Notes: generated by a model not told the origin, from the sequence alone. A stretch of 64,000 nt of DNA from Cacajao melanocephalus (GCA_963573385.1 CAUYLG010034683.1:248001-312000); one strand, 5' to 3'; positions 1-12,447 are shown, counted from the first letter of the stretch. Numbers and translations: made by a program.

Positions 1-533
1 TCTACTTCCCATGGGAGCCAGCAGGTCCATTGCTGCCCAAGACAGACAGAAACCCCCAGCACAATCCTGGGTCATCTGTCCCCCCCCCACCCCCACCCCA
101 CCCCGCCGCAATCTATGCCTCTCCCAGCTGTGATGCCCAGCCCCACCTTCCACCTAGAGCAGCTGTATACGGCCTCCCTGCGGCCAGAAGCAGCTTTGCC
201 CATTTGGCATCTAAATTGTCATGCCCTGAATCCAGAACAGGTTCAAGGTAGCTGGTGACTGAGAGAGCATGTTGGGGCCAGAAATCACCAGATGTGATCA
301 ATTCTGAGCTCCTGAGAAGCCTGTGACCTAAGACACCTGAGTGAGGCAGCTCTTTAGGCACTGGCCCAGGGCTTGAGGAAAGCACTTGAGCAGCTGTTAT
401 GGGGCTGGGGTGAGAGAGGGGTTCAAGCCAGGAGAACTCCCGGCCCCTAGCACCATCTGACCAACTCCTCCTTGATCTGTTTTGTTCCTTGTCATCCTCA
501 TAAAGTATCTTTTGATTAAGGAGTTTCTTAGCT
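1..533. other. Unassigned GC-rich sequence with a C-run block
   Basis: No repeat family or exon recognised. The only distinctive part is a run of four long C blocks separated by single A bases at about 80-105, followed by CCGCCGC. On the minus strand this is a G-tract array. Open frames on both strands here show no conserved-domain features and overlap each other, as expected of GC-rich noncoding DNA. Confidence 0.6.
80..106 (-). other. Potential G-quadruplex motif
   Basis: The plus strand has four C runs (9 or more, 5, 4 and 4 bases) separated by single A bases. Read on the minus strand these are four G runs with one-base T loops, matching the standard G4 pattern of four tracts of at least three G with loops of 1-7. 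Folding is inferred, not shown. Confidence 0.6.
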
Positions 534-1150
534 GGCCGGGCACAGTGGCTCACACCTATAATCTCAGCACTTTGGGAGGCCGAAGCGGGTGGATCATGAG
601 GTCAGGAGTTTGAGACCAGCCTAGCTAGCATGGTGAAACCCCATCTCTACAAAAAAAAATACAAAAATGGGCCAGGCGCGGTGGCTCACGCCTGTAATCC
701 CAGCACTTTGGGAGGCCGAGGCAGGTGGATCACCTGAGGTCAGGAGTTCAAGACTGGCCTGGCCAACATGATGAAACCCCATCTCTGCTAAAAATACAAA
801 ATTAGCTGGGTGTGGTGGCACGCACCTGTAGTCCCACCTACTCGGGAGGCTGAAGCAGGAGAATCACTTGAATCTAGGAGGCGGAGGTTGCAGTGAGCCG
901 AGATCATACATGGCACTCTAGCCTGGGCAATAAGAATGAAATTCCATCTCAAAAATAAATAAATAGATAGATAGATAGATATACAAAAATGACCCTGGTG
1001 TGGTGCTGCACTCCTGTAATCCCAGCTATTCAGGAGGCTGAGGCAGGAGAATTGATTGACCCTAGGAGGCAGAGGTTGCAGTGAGCTGAGATCATGCCGC
1101 TGAACTCCAGCCTGGATGACAGAGTGAGACTCTGTCTCAGAAAAAAAGAA
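534..1150 (+). repeat. Alu (outer copy), split by a second Alu
   Basis: Left part 534-669 starts with the Alu head GGCCGGGCACAGTGGCTCAC and stops after the middle A-rich linker; the right monomer resumes at 992 and ends in an A-rich tail near 1150. The 13-bp target-site duplication GAGTTTCTTAGCT flanks the whole structure (521-533 and 1151-1163). Nested insertion dates this copy as older than the inner one. Confidence 0.93.
670..980 (+). mobile_element. Alu (inner copy, AluS-like) inserted in another Alu
   Basis: Full-length two-monomer Alu beginning GGCCAGGCGCGGTGGCTCAC and ending in an A-rich tail that has become AAAT/GATA microsatellite (950-981). The 11-bp target-site duplication ATACAAAAATG at 659-669 and 981-991 lies in the linker of the host Alu. 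The AluS assignment rests on general similarity only. Confidence 0.93.
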
Positions 1151-1267
1151 GAGTTTCTTAGCTAAAACATATTTGAAGTGCCCTGACCTCTGCCATTCAG
1201 AACTGGGCACCCGAGGCAAAGGGGTTTCAGAAAGAGTGGGGACAAGAAAGTGGGAAAGAACCCAATG

Positions 1268-1495
1268 CCTACTGAGGACCCACTCTATGCCAGGCACTTT
1301 CCATGCAATTTTCCCTCTTAATCCTCACAACCTGTGGTTTGAGTAATATTATCCCCACCATGTGGACAGGATGAAGGAAGTTCCAAGGGGTTGAGACTTG
1401 CCCAGGTATATTCAACAAATAAGTTGTAGTTGGGCTAGAATTTGGACCCAGATCCGCTGACTCCAAAGCCACATCTCCCAGCACGCTGCTGCCTG
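1268..1495 (-). repeat. MIR element (antisense)
   Basis: Shows the antisense MIR order: a TATGCCAGGCACT block (1287-1299), TTAATCCTCACAACCTG (1319-1335), a degenerate trimmed core, then a TTGGACCCAGATC tail near 1442. Divergence is high, as expected for a mammalian-wide tRNA-derived SINE. Confidence 0.75.
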
Positions 1496-1817
1496 TCCTG
1501 GTGATCTGTTAATGGGGCAGGTGGAAGTAGGGTGGTACAGAGCTGGGGTGCGGGAAGGAGGCCAGCTCAGCCTCTTGACCCTCTCATCCCTCAACATCCT
1601 CTACTCAGTCCCTGAAACATCGAGATGAAAGTTCAGGGAACAATTGCTGATTGTAAGAATTCATGAGAAAGGCTCCCCTTCCCTGGGCGCCTGGAGGAAA
1701 AGCACTGGCTTCTCCTGTCAGAATCTACTTCCTCCTCTCTAAAGTGAGAATTACTTAACCAGGCAATATCCAGGCAGGGAAAGAATATGGGCACCTCTGA
1801 TGTCATCTATAGGAGAG
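1496..1817. other. Unassigned sequence
   Basis: About 320 bp between two MIRs in opposite orientation. I recognise no repeat, splice-bounded open frame or RNA gene. Confidence 0.5.
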
Positions 1818-2055
1818 TGTGGTGGCTGAAGCTTAGGCACAGAAGTCTAATAGACATGGGTTCAAATCCAGGCTCCACCACTTACAAGCTGCGTGACTCA
1901 GGACAAGTTACTTAACCTCTCTGAGCTTTGTTTTTCTTCCCTGCAAAATGTGGATCATTGCTACCAATCTCTTTGGGCTGCTACGAAGGTTAAGAAAATG
2001 ATGTGTATAAGCTACTTAGCATGGTCCCTGGACATAAACTAAGCACCCAGTACAT
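1818..2055 (+). repeat. MIR element (sense)
   Basis: Nearly complete sense MIR: ATGGGTTCAAATCCAGGCTC (about 1855-1874), CACTTACAAGCTGCGTGACT, then GTTACTTAACCTCTCTGAGC, and a 3' end near the run ACTAAGCACCCAGTAC. tRNA-derived B-box-like sequence is retained but this is a SINE, not a tRNA gene. Confidence 0.88.
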
Positions 2056-3017
2056 GACTACATCTGTCCTGATGAGTTTTTTGTTCTCCTGCCAGACAAA
2101 CTCAATCTCCCAGACCAAAAAGGGCAGTTGTCCTGGTGCCTGAGATAGGCAGCCTACCTCTGCAGCTCCTTGATTTGGGAGGCAGCCCAGAAAAGCCTCC
2201 AGGCTTGGTTTTTTGCAAAGGGCAGCGGAAAACCGAAGCTGAAGCCAGCAAAACAAGGATCCCAGCAGTGGATCTGAGTCAGCTCCTTCTGGGTCTGCGG
2301 GGTCAAGAGCCTTCCTCAAAGTAACACAGCTTCCTGGTACCCTGTCCGCCATGTGGCTGCCCCCCTTGGCCTGAGCCCTCTGAGGGCCCTGGGCATCTGT
2401 GTGCATAGAGCATCAGCTGGGAAAGAGGGGTGCTTCAGTGAGCAGAGGAAGCTGGGTCTCAGCCACGCGGAAATTAAAACCAGCTCACCCAGCACTGAGT
2501 TACCATGTCGCCTGAAATCAGATTGATTTCTTGGGCTTGTTGTGACGGCAGTGTTGAAATTGATTCGTCTAGATGGCAGGGAGTTTATCTATTCGGAGCT
2601 GTCTGTCATTGATCTGAATAAGCTGCTAAAATAGCCCAAATACCTGGCGAGGGCCAGGTCGCCACCAACCTCGGCTCAATATTAATTATAATAATGAACA
2701 GGCATGAGGAGGGTTGGTTCATTGCCTGCCCTGCAGGGCTGGCCTCTATGAGGTTTGGTGTTTAATATTCATTTCAAGTCAACAACGTGCAAAGAGCGGG
2801 TGGACCCTCCTAAGCTGAGAGAAGTTTGCAAGGGCAGTGAAGCTGATCTGTGCTTTCATGGGACTAGGAAGGAATCAGTGCTGCTGGAACAGGAAAAGTT
2901 TAGGTTAGACCTCAAGAAGAACTTCCTAATGACCAAAAGTGGGTGGACATAGAATACCTAATTCACTTATTAGCCTGGACAAGTTACTTCTCCTCCCTGA
3001 CTCAGCTTCCTCCTCTA
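2056..3017. other. Unassigned sequence containing a candidate conserved block
   Basis: No interspersed repeat recognised in almost 1 kb, unusual for this window. The part at 2490-2760 is described separately as a candidate regulatory element. Open frames at 1990-2406 (minus) and 2136-2324 (plus) overlap each other and show no domain. Confidence 0.45.
2490..2760. promoter_or_regulatory. Candidate conserved noncoding element / enhancer
   Basis: Repeat-free block with texture typical of conserved enhancers: an AT-rich core with overlapping homeodomain-type TAAT motifs (ATTAATTATAATAATG, about 2681-2696), a CTAAAATAG motif (2626-2634, one base shorter than a MEF2 site) and GTCATTGATC (2605-2614). 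Conservation itself cannot be seen from one sequence, so this is an inference from motif density and absence of repeats. Confidence 0.3.
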
Positions 3018-3537
<520 letters not shown>

Positions 3538-3641
3538 ACTTCTTGGAGCTGCTGCTACTGCTGCTCCTGGCCAAATAGCAAGACGAGGAAAAACAAAACG
3601 ACAAAACTGGCAGGCTCTTCTGGGTTGTCGTCTGGTTCAAG

Positions 3642-3682
3642 GAGCAACAGAGGGGTCCTACTTCAGGTAACAAATCACCTTT
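3642..3682 (+). repeat. Short dispersed duplicate, copy 1
   Basis: A 41-bp block from GAGCAACAGAGGGG to AACAAATCACC reappears at 5285-5326 with about four differences. The two are 1.64 kb apart in the same orientation. The sequence is not a repeat family I recognise. Confidence 0.8.
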
Positions 3683-3734
3683 CTCAGTCTTGGCACAGAG
3701 CAAGCCTTCTATCAATGGAGCTCTTATAATAATT

Positions 3735-3835
3735 ATTGATCCTGTGGCTATTTACTGAGGCCCTGCTACATGCCTGACACTGAAGAAAAACTATTGAACA
3801 AGCCATGATCCCCTGCCTTTGAGGAAATGAATTCT
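3735..3835 (-). repeat. L2-like 3' end (antisense), short
   Basis: TATTTACTGAGGCCCTGCTA followed by CATGCCTGACACTG and a GAACAAGCCATG block matches the antisense order of the L2 LINE 3' end (TTTATTGAGCAC..., TGCCAGGCACTG, GAACAA). Strongly diverged. Confidence 0.5.
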
Positions 3836-4483
<648 letters not shown>

Positions 4484-4699
4484 CTGAAATTGCTGCAAGA
4501 AACATGGAGGTTAAATGAGATTTGGAAAGCAGTGAAGGAGACCATGATGAAGAAATTCTCCTGTCTGTCTGGAAGCCTGGTCGGCTGCCTTCCTTGTGAC
4601 ATTCCTTCCTCTATTCCTACAAAGCTCTACTCTCTTCTCCACCTCGGCTGCTGGTGGAGATCCCTATGGCCAGCCTTAAGAGAAACATCAGAAGGAAGT

Positions 4700-4860
4700 T
4701 AATAGCGAAACGCTCTGGCGGATCTAATTGATTTTTTTCCTATTGGTTCCCTAATATAGGCAACACTGTTCCTGCCGCTTTTCTGGGCTGGAGATTATGT
4801 CATAAATAAAGAGATTTGCTCCCTATTTCCATGTGCTTATCTTTAATAAGTTAAGAACTC
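4700..4860. promoter_or_regulatory. Candidate conserved noncoding block
   Basis: Repeat-free, AT-leaning segment with an inverted CCAAT motif (ATTGG, 4742-4746), a TAATTGATTTTTTT run (4725-4738) and a cyclic-AMP-like TTATGTCATAA (4796-4806). Chosen by texture only; conservation not visible. Confidence 0.22.
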
Positions 4861-5084
4861 AACAAGCTTTAGGAGGACTTGAAATAAGCAAGAGACCCGG
4901 TGGTGGCTTCGGCTGTGGCGGTGGCTTTATTTCAGCAAAGGGGGAGGCAGATGGCTGAGGCGGGTGGGGGAGAATTTCCATTCTTTGAGCTGCATAGGGC
5001 CCAGGCTCAGCTAGGAGAAGAGGGGGGTGAGTAGGAGAGCTGAGGGAGGAAATTCGTGGTTGCAGATATGGTAACATGGATGGA
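4861..5084. other. Unassigned sequence
   Basis: GC-rich on the right half; an open frame on the minus strand (4859-5155) is proline-rich and without any domain. Confidence 0.45.
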
Positions 5085-5335
5085 CTGGGGCTGGGGGTAA
5101 TGCTGGAGTTAAGAGCATAGGTTCTAGAGCCAGGTAGCCTGGGTTCAAATCCCACCTCTGTCCTTGTTTACTAGCTGTGTGACTTTGGGCAAATTACTTA
5201 GCCTCTCTGTTTCCACATTTTAAAAATGGATAATATCTAGCTCATAGGTTGTTGTCAGGATCAAAATGTAAAGTGCTTCGAACAGAGCAACAGAGGGGTT
5301 CTACTTCTGGTAACAAATCACCCTTTGTTAGCCTA
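5085..5335 (+). repeat. MIR element (sense) with a replaced 3' segment
   Basis: Clear MIR: GTTCTAGAGCCAGGTAGCCT, GGGTTCAAATCCCACCTCTG, TAGCTGTGTGACTTTGGGCA, and AAAGTGCTTCGAACAG. At 5285 the expected MIR end is replaced by about 40 bp that duplicate 3642-3682, after which GTTAGCCTAT (5327-5336) resembles the normal MIR terminus. Confidence 0.88.
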
Positions 5336-5374
5336 TATATTGTTAAGTCATCCTCTAACTCAGTTCACCTTAAC

Positions 5375-5505
5375 TGTTGCTGAGCCTGTGCCATGTGTCA
5401 GGCCCTGGTCTGAGCTTCATAGATGAGTGAGATACAGCTCACTCTGACTTCAAGGAGCACCCAGCCCCTGTGACTGGTGTGAGCTGGGCAACACTAATAG
5501 GTGTC
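5375..5505 (-). repeat. L2-like 3' end (antisense)
   Basis: GCCATGTGTCAGGCCCTGGT and the following AGTGAGATACAG and CAAGGAGCACCCAG blocks follow the antisense order of the L2 3' end. Confidence 0.55.
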
Positions 5506-5699
5506 ACACTAGGGGGAATCCAGAAAGTGAACGGTCATCCCTTTCCTGGAGAGACTGCCATCCTATGGCCTTCTCTTGAGGTTCACCCACCTTCCAGTTC
5601 TGGACACCCCACAGGTTAACTCACATTTCCTGAAAACTGACGGTGAACAGAAACTGTGCAGTACGTGCAGAAACAGCCTCAATCAAGTTTAAGTACTGT

Positions 5700-5925
5700 G
5701 CACCTCACGTGTGCCAAGCTCTGCTGTTTATTTGCAGGGTCTCATTTAGTCCTAATCAACCCTATGAAGACAACAGTATTGCCATCTCCCATTTTACAGT
5801 TAAGGAAGCCAAGGCACAGAAAGGTGATTTGCTCAAAGGCTTACAGCTAGCAAGTAGCAGAGCAAGGATTTGGATCCAGGTCCACTGACTTCCCCTGCTC
5901 TAAACATTGCCCTCTAGTCCTCATC
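5700..5925 (-). repeat. MIR element (antisense)
   Basis: Strong antisense MIR: ACCCTATGAAGAC, CCATTTTACAGTTAAGGAAG, CAAGGCACAGAAAGGTGATT, GCTTACAGCTAGCAAGTAGC, GATTTGGATCCAGGTCCA. Confidence 0.9.
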
Positions 5926-6044
5926 CTGCACTTAGAGTGTATCTATAATCGTAAGCATTCATAAGGTACATATCATACGCAAGACCATAGGCTTAAGGGC
6001 TGAGGGGATAGAAAAAGAAACAGAAACAAGTACAAGTAGATAGA

Positions 6045-7160
<1,116 letters not shown>

Positions 7161-7954
7161 AATGACCTACAGCTCAGTGATTCCTCTGTCACCTGGGGGC
7201 TGGGAAGATCACCAGAGAACATGAACAGATTGCCATCACTGGTCGTCCCATGCCCCAGTCCCTCACAGAAAAGCGACGCCTTGTGGAGTCTCAGACTGAA
7301 GACCCCAGCACCCTCTCCCGTGACCGTGCCCTGAAAGTCACCTTTGCAAGAGGTGTCTCTGTGAACCCCCATGCTCTCTGTTCTCTCAGCCCTCAAGTGC
7401 AAATCCCTTGAAGATGGATGGAAGCTCCAACTCTGTGGCTCTGGTGGGTCTGGCACCATGGTGCACCCTTGGGAGCTGAGGCTCGGGAGAGGCCTCTCTC
7501 TTCTTAAAGGTCTTGCGCTGTACTCTTTCCCTCCCTCAATAAGTTATAAAATTCTGATGATGGAATTGAAGACCTCCCAAGATTTAAGATCTTTCCCCAA
7601 CCCCCTTTGCTGGCCTCAGCCGACCTCACCTTCCCACACTTGTGGGAGACACCACACCCAGTGATGTGCAGACCCCGTTTCTTCTTCCACAAATGCCCTC
7701 CCGATTCTCTGATCAGGCCAACCACTAGTGAACCCCCAGATGCAGCCTCGGACACCTCCCTAGTCCTCCAGGAGAGGCCAGTCTCTGTCCCTTCCCTGGA
7801 ACCTCTGCCAGCATGACTGGGGACCTCTAGGACACCCCAGCACCCACTGTGGTAGCCACCTGCTTTGCACAGTGGCTCTGCCTCTGGATGCCCTCTCCAC
7901 CCTTCAAGACCTAGCTCTAGGACTATCTTCTAAAAAGCTTTCCCTGTAACTGGT
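7161..7954. other. Unassigned sequence
   Basis: Moderately GC-rich. Open frames at 7145-7459 (minus), 7371-7664 (plus) and 7504-7755 (minus) overlap and show no domain. No repeats identified. Confidence 0.45.
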
Positions 7955-8310
7955 CTTCCTCAGCTGGGGCTGCCACAGCCAAAGGCCAAAGGCCAAAGGC
8001 CACAGGCTGGGCCTAGACAGCAGACATTTATTTTCTCACAGCCCTGCAGGCTGGAACTCTGTGATCAGGTCCTGATGCAGCTCCACCTCCTAGTTTGCAG
8101 GTGTGTCCTCTCATGAAGGGGAGAGGGGGAACTCTTTATGTCTCTGTATAAAGGTGTGAATCCCACTGCATAAGCCCCACTCTGATGACCTCTTCTAGCC
8201 CTAACTGCCTCCCAAAACTCCACCTCCTAATTACCATCACGGTGGGGGCTAGGGCTTCAACATCTGAATCTGTGGGGCACAAACATTGTGGAGACCCTGG
8301 GGCCCTGGGC
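7955..8310 (-). repeat. MaLR LTR, MLT1-type (antisense)
   Basis: Antisense order of an MLT1-type LTR is retained: GGGGCTGCCACAGCCAAAGG at the start, CATTTATTTTCTCACAGCCC, TCCTCTCATGAAGG, CCTCCTAATTACCATCAC, GGGGGCTAGGGCTTCAACAT and GAATCTGTGGGGCAC near the end. A three-unit GGCCAAA duplication sits at 7978-8000. No retroviral coding sequence adjoins it. Confidence 0.7.
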
Positions 8311-8856
8311 AGTGCCATCTCCAGGTGGGTGGATGCTGTCCTCCCTTGGGTTTCCCTGGCCTTTGAATCCTGCAGCCTCTCTTCCTGGATGTACGACCTT
8401 ACCTTACAGGTTGTTACAGACAGCTTTATGGCCCATTCTTCCAGGAAGTCACCTCAATCACGAATGCCCCTAAAAATCTCTCTTTTCTCCGACTCTTGTT
8501 TCCTGTTTTAATTAGAAACACAAATTAAGGTACTGGAGGGCCCACTAGGTATTTTAAGTGCTTGACTGTTATGTGACCAGTGACATCATGAGCTATGGGT
8601 GAGAGGGGCCACACAGCCCATTCCTGCCTGTCCTCAGTCAGGCGTTGGCTGGCTCCCCTGAACCATCCAGGTGGAAATAAGCCTAGTTTCTACTTGTGTG
8701 GAGCCAGCTGTAAGTCCTGGCTTGAGCCACAGGTAACTCTGTGTCTTGAGGGGTTGCCCTTCCTGAGCCTGGCTCATCCAGGCAGGAGCCACGTCCACAG
8801 AGAACCATGGTGTCCTGCCAGGTACCAACAAACGCCAGCTCTGCCATCACCCATCA
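8311..8856. other. Unassigned sequence
   Basis: No repeat or exon recognised. Confidence 0.45.
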
Positions 8857-8874
8857 GCCCCACATGTCACTTAG

Positions 8875-9048
8875 CAAAGCCTCCCTCAACACTGAGGCGT
8901 TCTGGACTTTGGATGGTGGAGGGAACGGCCCAGGCGTGGGTGCTCACCATGCCACGAGGGGCAGGGAGAATAGGGGACCTGGGAGCCTCAGGTAGGAGGA
9001 ATCAGGACAGGCTTGGAAGGAGGACATGATGACACACAGACTGCATCC
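8875..9048 (+). repeat. Inverted duplicate arm A (probable inserted copy)
   Basis: 8871-9026 matches the reverse complement of 9331-9485 at about 83-85 percent by eye, with shared blocks such as GGCGTGGGTGCTCACCA and AATCAGGACAGGCTTGGAA. The arm is bracketed by near-identical direct repeats, GCCCCACATGTCACTTAG (8857-8874) and GCCCCACATGACACTTGTAG (9049-9068), which look like a target-site duplication. Translated frames on opposite strands share the peptide NQDRLG, a by-product of the duplication. Confidence 0.78.
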
Positions 9049-9114
9049 GCCCCACATGACACTTGTAGCTAGGAAGTTCCTGTGAGGAAACTCAGCAGTG
9101 GGTGGGGGGAGAGG

Positions 9115-9300
9115 GAGGGAAGGAACCCGTGTCATGGGATGCCTGCTAAGCACTGCCTGCAACGCTGGGTCTCATCCCATCCTCGCTACAACTTCCTGGC
9201 GAGGAACTAATGTCCCCACTTCTCAAACGCAGAAACCAGGGCCTAGAGGGGCGGCTGGTGGCTCCCAGGTCTCTCTGGATTCCCAGCCTGTCCCGGCCAA
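9115..9300 (-). repeat. MIR element (antisense), degenerate
   Basis: GCCTGCTAAGCACTGCCTGC, GGTCTCATCCCATCCTCGCT and ATGTCCCCACTTCTCAAACG followed by CAGAAACCAGGGCC match the antisense MIR layout. It lies between the two inverted arms. Confidence 0.65.
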
Positions 9301-9330
9301 AGCATGTGGTCTGCATGTCTGCCATGAAAA

Positions 9331-9485
9331 TGGTCCTCGTTCCAAGCCTGTCCTGATTCTTTCCACCTGAGGCCCCCAGGTCCCCCATTCTCCCTGCCCC
9401 ACGAGATGTGGTGAGCACCCACGCCCAGGCCACTCCCTCCTCCACACAAAGTCCAGAACTCCTCTGTCTTGGAGGCTTTGCTAAG
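9331..9485 (-). repeat. Inverted duplicate arm B (probable source)
   Basis: Reverse-complement partner of 8871-9026, with a spacer of about 304 bp. No direct repeats were seen around it, which is why it is taken as the source. Confidence 0.78.
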
Positions 9486-11045
9486 ATGGATTTCAGTTCA
9501 TCTGAAATTTAGGAAGTCTTAGCAGGGAGGGAGGTTTGACCTTTCAATCCTGCATCACGGCTGAGTGATTTTTAAACTGGGACAAGTGTTATCTGGTGCA
9601 ATGACATCCTTTCATCATCAGAGACCTGGGGCCAAGCCAGCCATCCGTGCACCATCCTCCTGCCTGCCGGGGCGGCCTCCTGTTTTCGGCTGGTTCTCTG
9701 TCCGTGTGTGTTGGGAGACCCCACTGGGAAAGTCTTCCCCCAGGGACATCCCCCCAGCAGAAGACAACCCCCTTCAGCCTGAGATGAGTGGCTTCAGCTA
9801 ACCTGTGAAGAAGGAGGAACACAGAAGGCATTCCTCCAACTTAAAGTCTGCAAAAATGGAGGCCAGCAGTGCTGTCAACTCTGAATAATGCAGGCATTCC
9901 AATGAATGCTGTCAATCTTGAAAATCCATCCAGCATCTTCCCACGCTAGCTGATCCATGTCCTGCCTGGGGCTCCGATGGCCCCGGCTTGCTTGCTGGCT
10001 GCACCCGGCACTGGCTGTAGGAGTCACTCACACTGTCAGAGTGCAGGGTCCCCTCATGGTTCCTGTGGGTCTCAAAGGAGATGACGGCGCTTAGGAGAGT
10101 GTCCAGCACGTGGTTGGTGCTCAAGGAACCCTGGCCTGCCCTGCCCTTTCCGCCAGTGTGTGGCTCACAGCCTATGGAGACCGTAAACCAGCAGTGGTTC
10201 CTGTAGCCTACCTGGCTGTCCCCTCCCAGGCCGGGCCCTGTGACAGCCTCAGCAAGGGCCCTTCCTGGTCCCCCCTGTAGCCGAGGGTGAAGGACGTGCG
10301 GGGGCGGGGACTAAGGATGCTACAGTGTCCTCCTGCTCCCACCTGGACTGGGGGTCTGGGCCACCTGTTCAGGGGTGCTCAACCCCTGCAGCTGCCTTGT
10401 GTACCCTCGGTGTCCTGGGGAGACCCAGCTGTCATGGTCAGGACCCTCCAGCCGCATCCCTAGCCCGACCTTGCTTTCCTTTCCAGGACCCAGGACACAG
10501 AAGTCATTGAGCGGGCTCTGTGCCCCCAGGCCACAGCTAATCTGAATCGGGGCCCCTGCTTTACCCTCTCTAAACTTGTCAGCAGATTTTGCCTTCCAGA
10601 TCTGTCCGTGGCCCCAGTCCATGCCCTGCGCCCCACCCCTGTGGCTGCGGGTCCCTGCAAAGCCACTGTCTTGTGTCCTCCTGCTCACTTTCCTCAGGGC
10701 TGAGCTTTGTGACCGATGCCCCCACTCATGCTTCCTTCAGAACCATCCTCCCTTCTGCGGTCTCAGGCAGCACCTGCATCCGAGTTGCTTGGGTAGGACA
10801 CCAGAACCCCCATTGTCCTGGTGAAAATCGTGGCTGATGGGGGTTCATGGGACAGATGTGGCTCCCTGGTGGGCACGGACTTGGAAATGCATGTTGAGCT
10901 GAGGAATCAGCAGGGGATGGCACTGCGTGTGTATTTTGGGGTGCGGGGGTTGAGAGGTAGTTCATCTGCACAGGAGGGTAAGACCAGTTCATTTTCAGGC
11001 CTCCACCTGAGGCTGAGGGGTGGGCTTTAGCACAAAAGTGGTCAG
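9486..11045. other. Unassigned GC-rich sequence
   Basis: About 1.5 kb with no confident repeat. A possible MIR 3' end (GGCGCTTAGGAGAGTGTCCA, 10086-10105, followed by a GTGCTCAAGGA block) is too weak to call. Open frames up to 122 codons (10320-10688 minus) overlap others and show no domain. Confidence 0.45.
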
Positions 11046-11298
11046 GAAGCGTAGGCAGGTGGATCATGAAGTCAAGAGTTTGAGACCAGCCTGGCCAATG
11101 CAGTGAAACCCCATCTCTACTAAAAATACAAAAATTAGCTGGGTGTGGTGGTACGTGCCTGTAGTCCCAGCTACTTGGGAGGCTGAGACAGGAGAATTGC
11201 TCAGGATGGTGTGGTTGCAGTGTGCCAATATAATACCACTGCAATCCAGTGTGGACACAGAGACTCCATCTCAAAAAAAAAAAAAAAAAAAAAAAAAG
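11046..11298 (+). mobile_element. Alu (sense, 5'-truncated)
   Basis: Starts inside the left monomer at the GTAGGCAGGTGGATCATGAA block, continues through the linker and a degenerate right monomer, and ends in about 27 A bases (11274-11297). Confidence 0.92.
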
Positions 11299-11939
11299 AC
11301 AGCAAAGCTCAGAACCATTGGTTCCTCTGAAAATCTCCCTCTGATCAAGGGATTGTTTTCACTGAATCCAGACTTTGCATCCCGGGAAGCCCACCCCAGA
11401 TAGGTGCCTGGCCCCACAGCACAAAGCCAGTGAGTGGAGGTGGGGAGCATCCCTCCGTGCCATTGGGCTGGGGCCCAGGGTGCATTAGGGCTCACCTCTC
11501 AGAGGTGATTCCCTGGCAGAGGCACTGCCCTGCTCATCTTTCTGCTGAGGGCACCACCTGCAAGTCCCTGGCTCCGTTCCCAGAGCTGCCTGGTGACCGA
11601 TTGGCAGAGCTGATAGATTGGGCTTTGGAGAGGACCTTTTGAAAGTGCCCAAAAACAGAGAAATCAATCTAAGTGGGGCCTTCCCAGAGCACACCTGGCA
11701 GTTCCAGGACAAGGTGTTTTGGAGGAAAAAGAAGCATAAATCCCCACCCCCACCACCTTCACTTCTGCAGTTACTTGTTTTCTGCTTTTAGCTACTGCAT
11801 TTGAGCCGCCACACACCTCCCTTTCCCCGGTTCCTGCTAAGTCACAAAACGTGTCCTGAGTCGCTCTGGGGGATGAAACGCCTGATGCTGTCAGGGCCTG
11901 TGATGACCGCATTGTGAAGGCTCGGGGTCCCCTGGCTTT
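11299..11939. other. Unassigned sequence
   Basis: No repeat, RNA or exon recognised. Confidence 0.45.
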
Positions 11940-12065
11940 GTCACCAGCTCCCCTTTGACCTGGGATGAGTCAGCCTAGCTCCTTGGCTCTGAGGCGCTCT
12001 GTCCCCTCGGGCAGTTGGGACGAGGATCTCTAAGGCACTTTCTAGTTCTGACCTCCCAAGATCCC
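11940..12065 (+). repeat. MIR/MIR3-like fragment (sense)
   Basis: GACCTGGGATGAGTCAGCCT and GAGGATCTCTAAGGCACTTT followed by CTAGTTCTGACC resemble the 3' part of MIR3-type SINEs (…GATGATCTCTAAGG…CCAGCTCTGAC). Weak but ordered. Confidence 0.4.
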
Positions 12066-12327
12066 CTGCTGCCTTCCCTTGCTTCAGTCCAGGGACAGCC
12101 GGGAAGCACCCACCCTGAGCCCTCCAGGGCTCATCCCCCATCACGCCCCCTGTGCCACTTTAAGTGTGAACTAAGGCAAACACTTCCACGTCCGTCTCCT
12201 CTTCAGCAAAATGGGGCACCTCACCAGTATGAATTGGGGGCTAGGCTGGGGAAGGCTTCCCCAGAAGCTGCGGCTCTCAGTAGAGTCCTCTATGACATGC
12301 CTCCCGGCTCACCCCCACCATGGCTGT
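12066..12327. other. Unassigned sequence
   Basis: GC-rich; no recognisable feature. Confidence 0.4.
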
Positions 12328-12447
12328 CACTGGTTGAGTCCAGCGCCATCCCTGGTGGCCTCCCTGACCCTCATCTCTCCCATCCTGTCCTCCTCTGTGC
12401 ACTGTGGCACCTCTGAGGGCTGTTTCTGGAGAGGAAGGACTCCTGGA
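12328..12447 (+). repeat. Inverted duplicate, source arm
   Basis: Reverse complement matches 12752-12872 at about 82 percent by eye, sharing CAGGAGTCCTTCCTCTCC, GGGTCAGGGAGGCCACC and GGACTCAACCAGTG. No direct repeats flank this arm. Confidence 0.8.

Noticed and set aside
1850..1880. tRNA B-box-like GGTTCAAATCC motifs at several sites (also near 5138 and 6188)
   Set aside because: They lie in MIR SINEs, which derive from tRNA; no cloverleaf can be drawn.
2626..2634. MEF2 site
   Set aside because: CTAAAATAG is one base short of the ten-base consensus; kept only as a motif comment.
10050..10130. MIR 3' end
   Set aside because: Only one short block (GGCGCTTAGGAGAGTGTCCA) matches; below what I would call.
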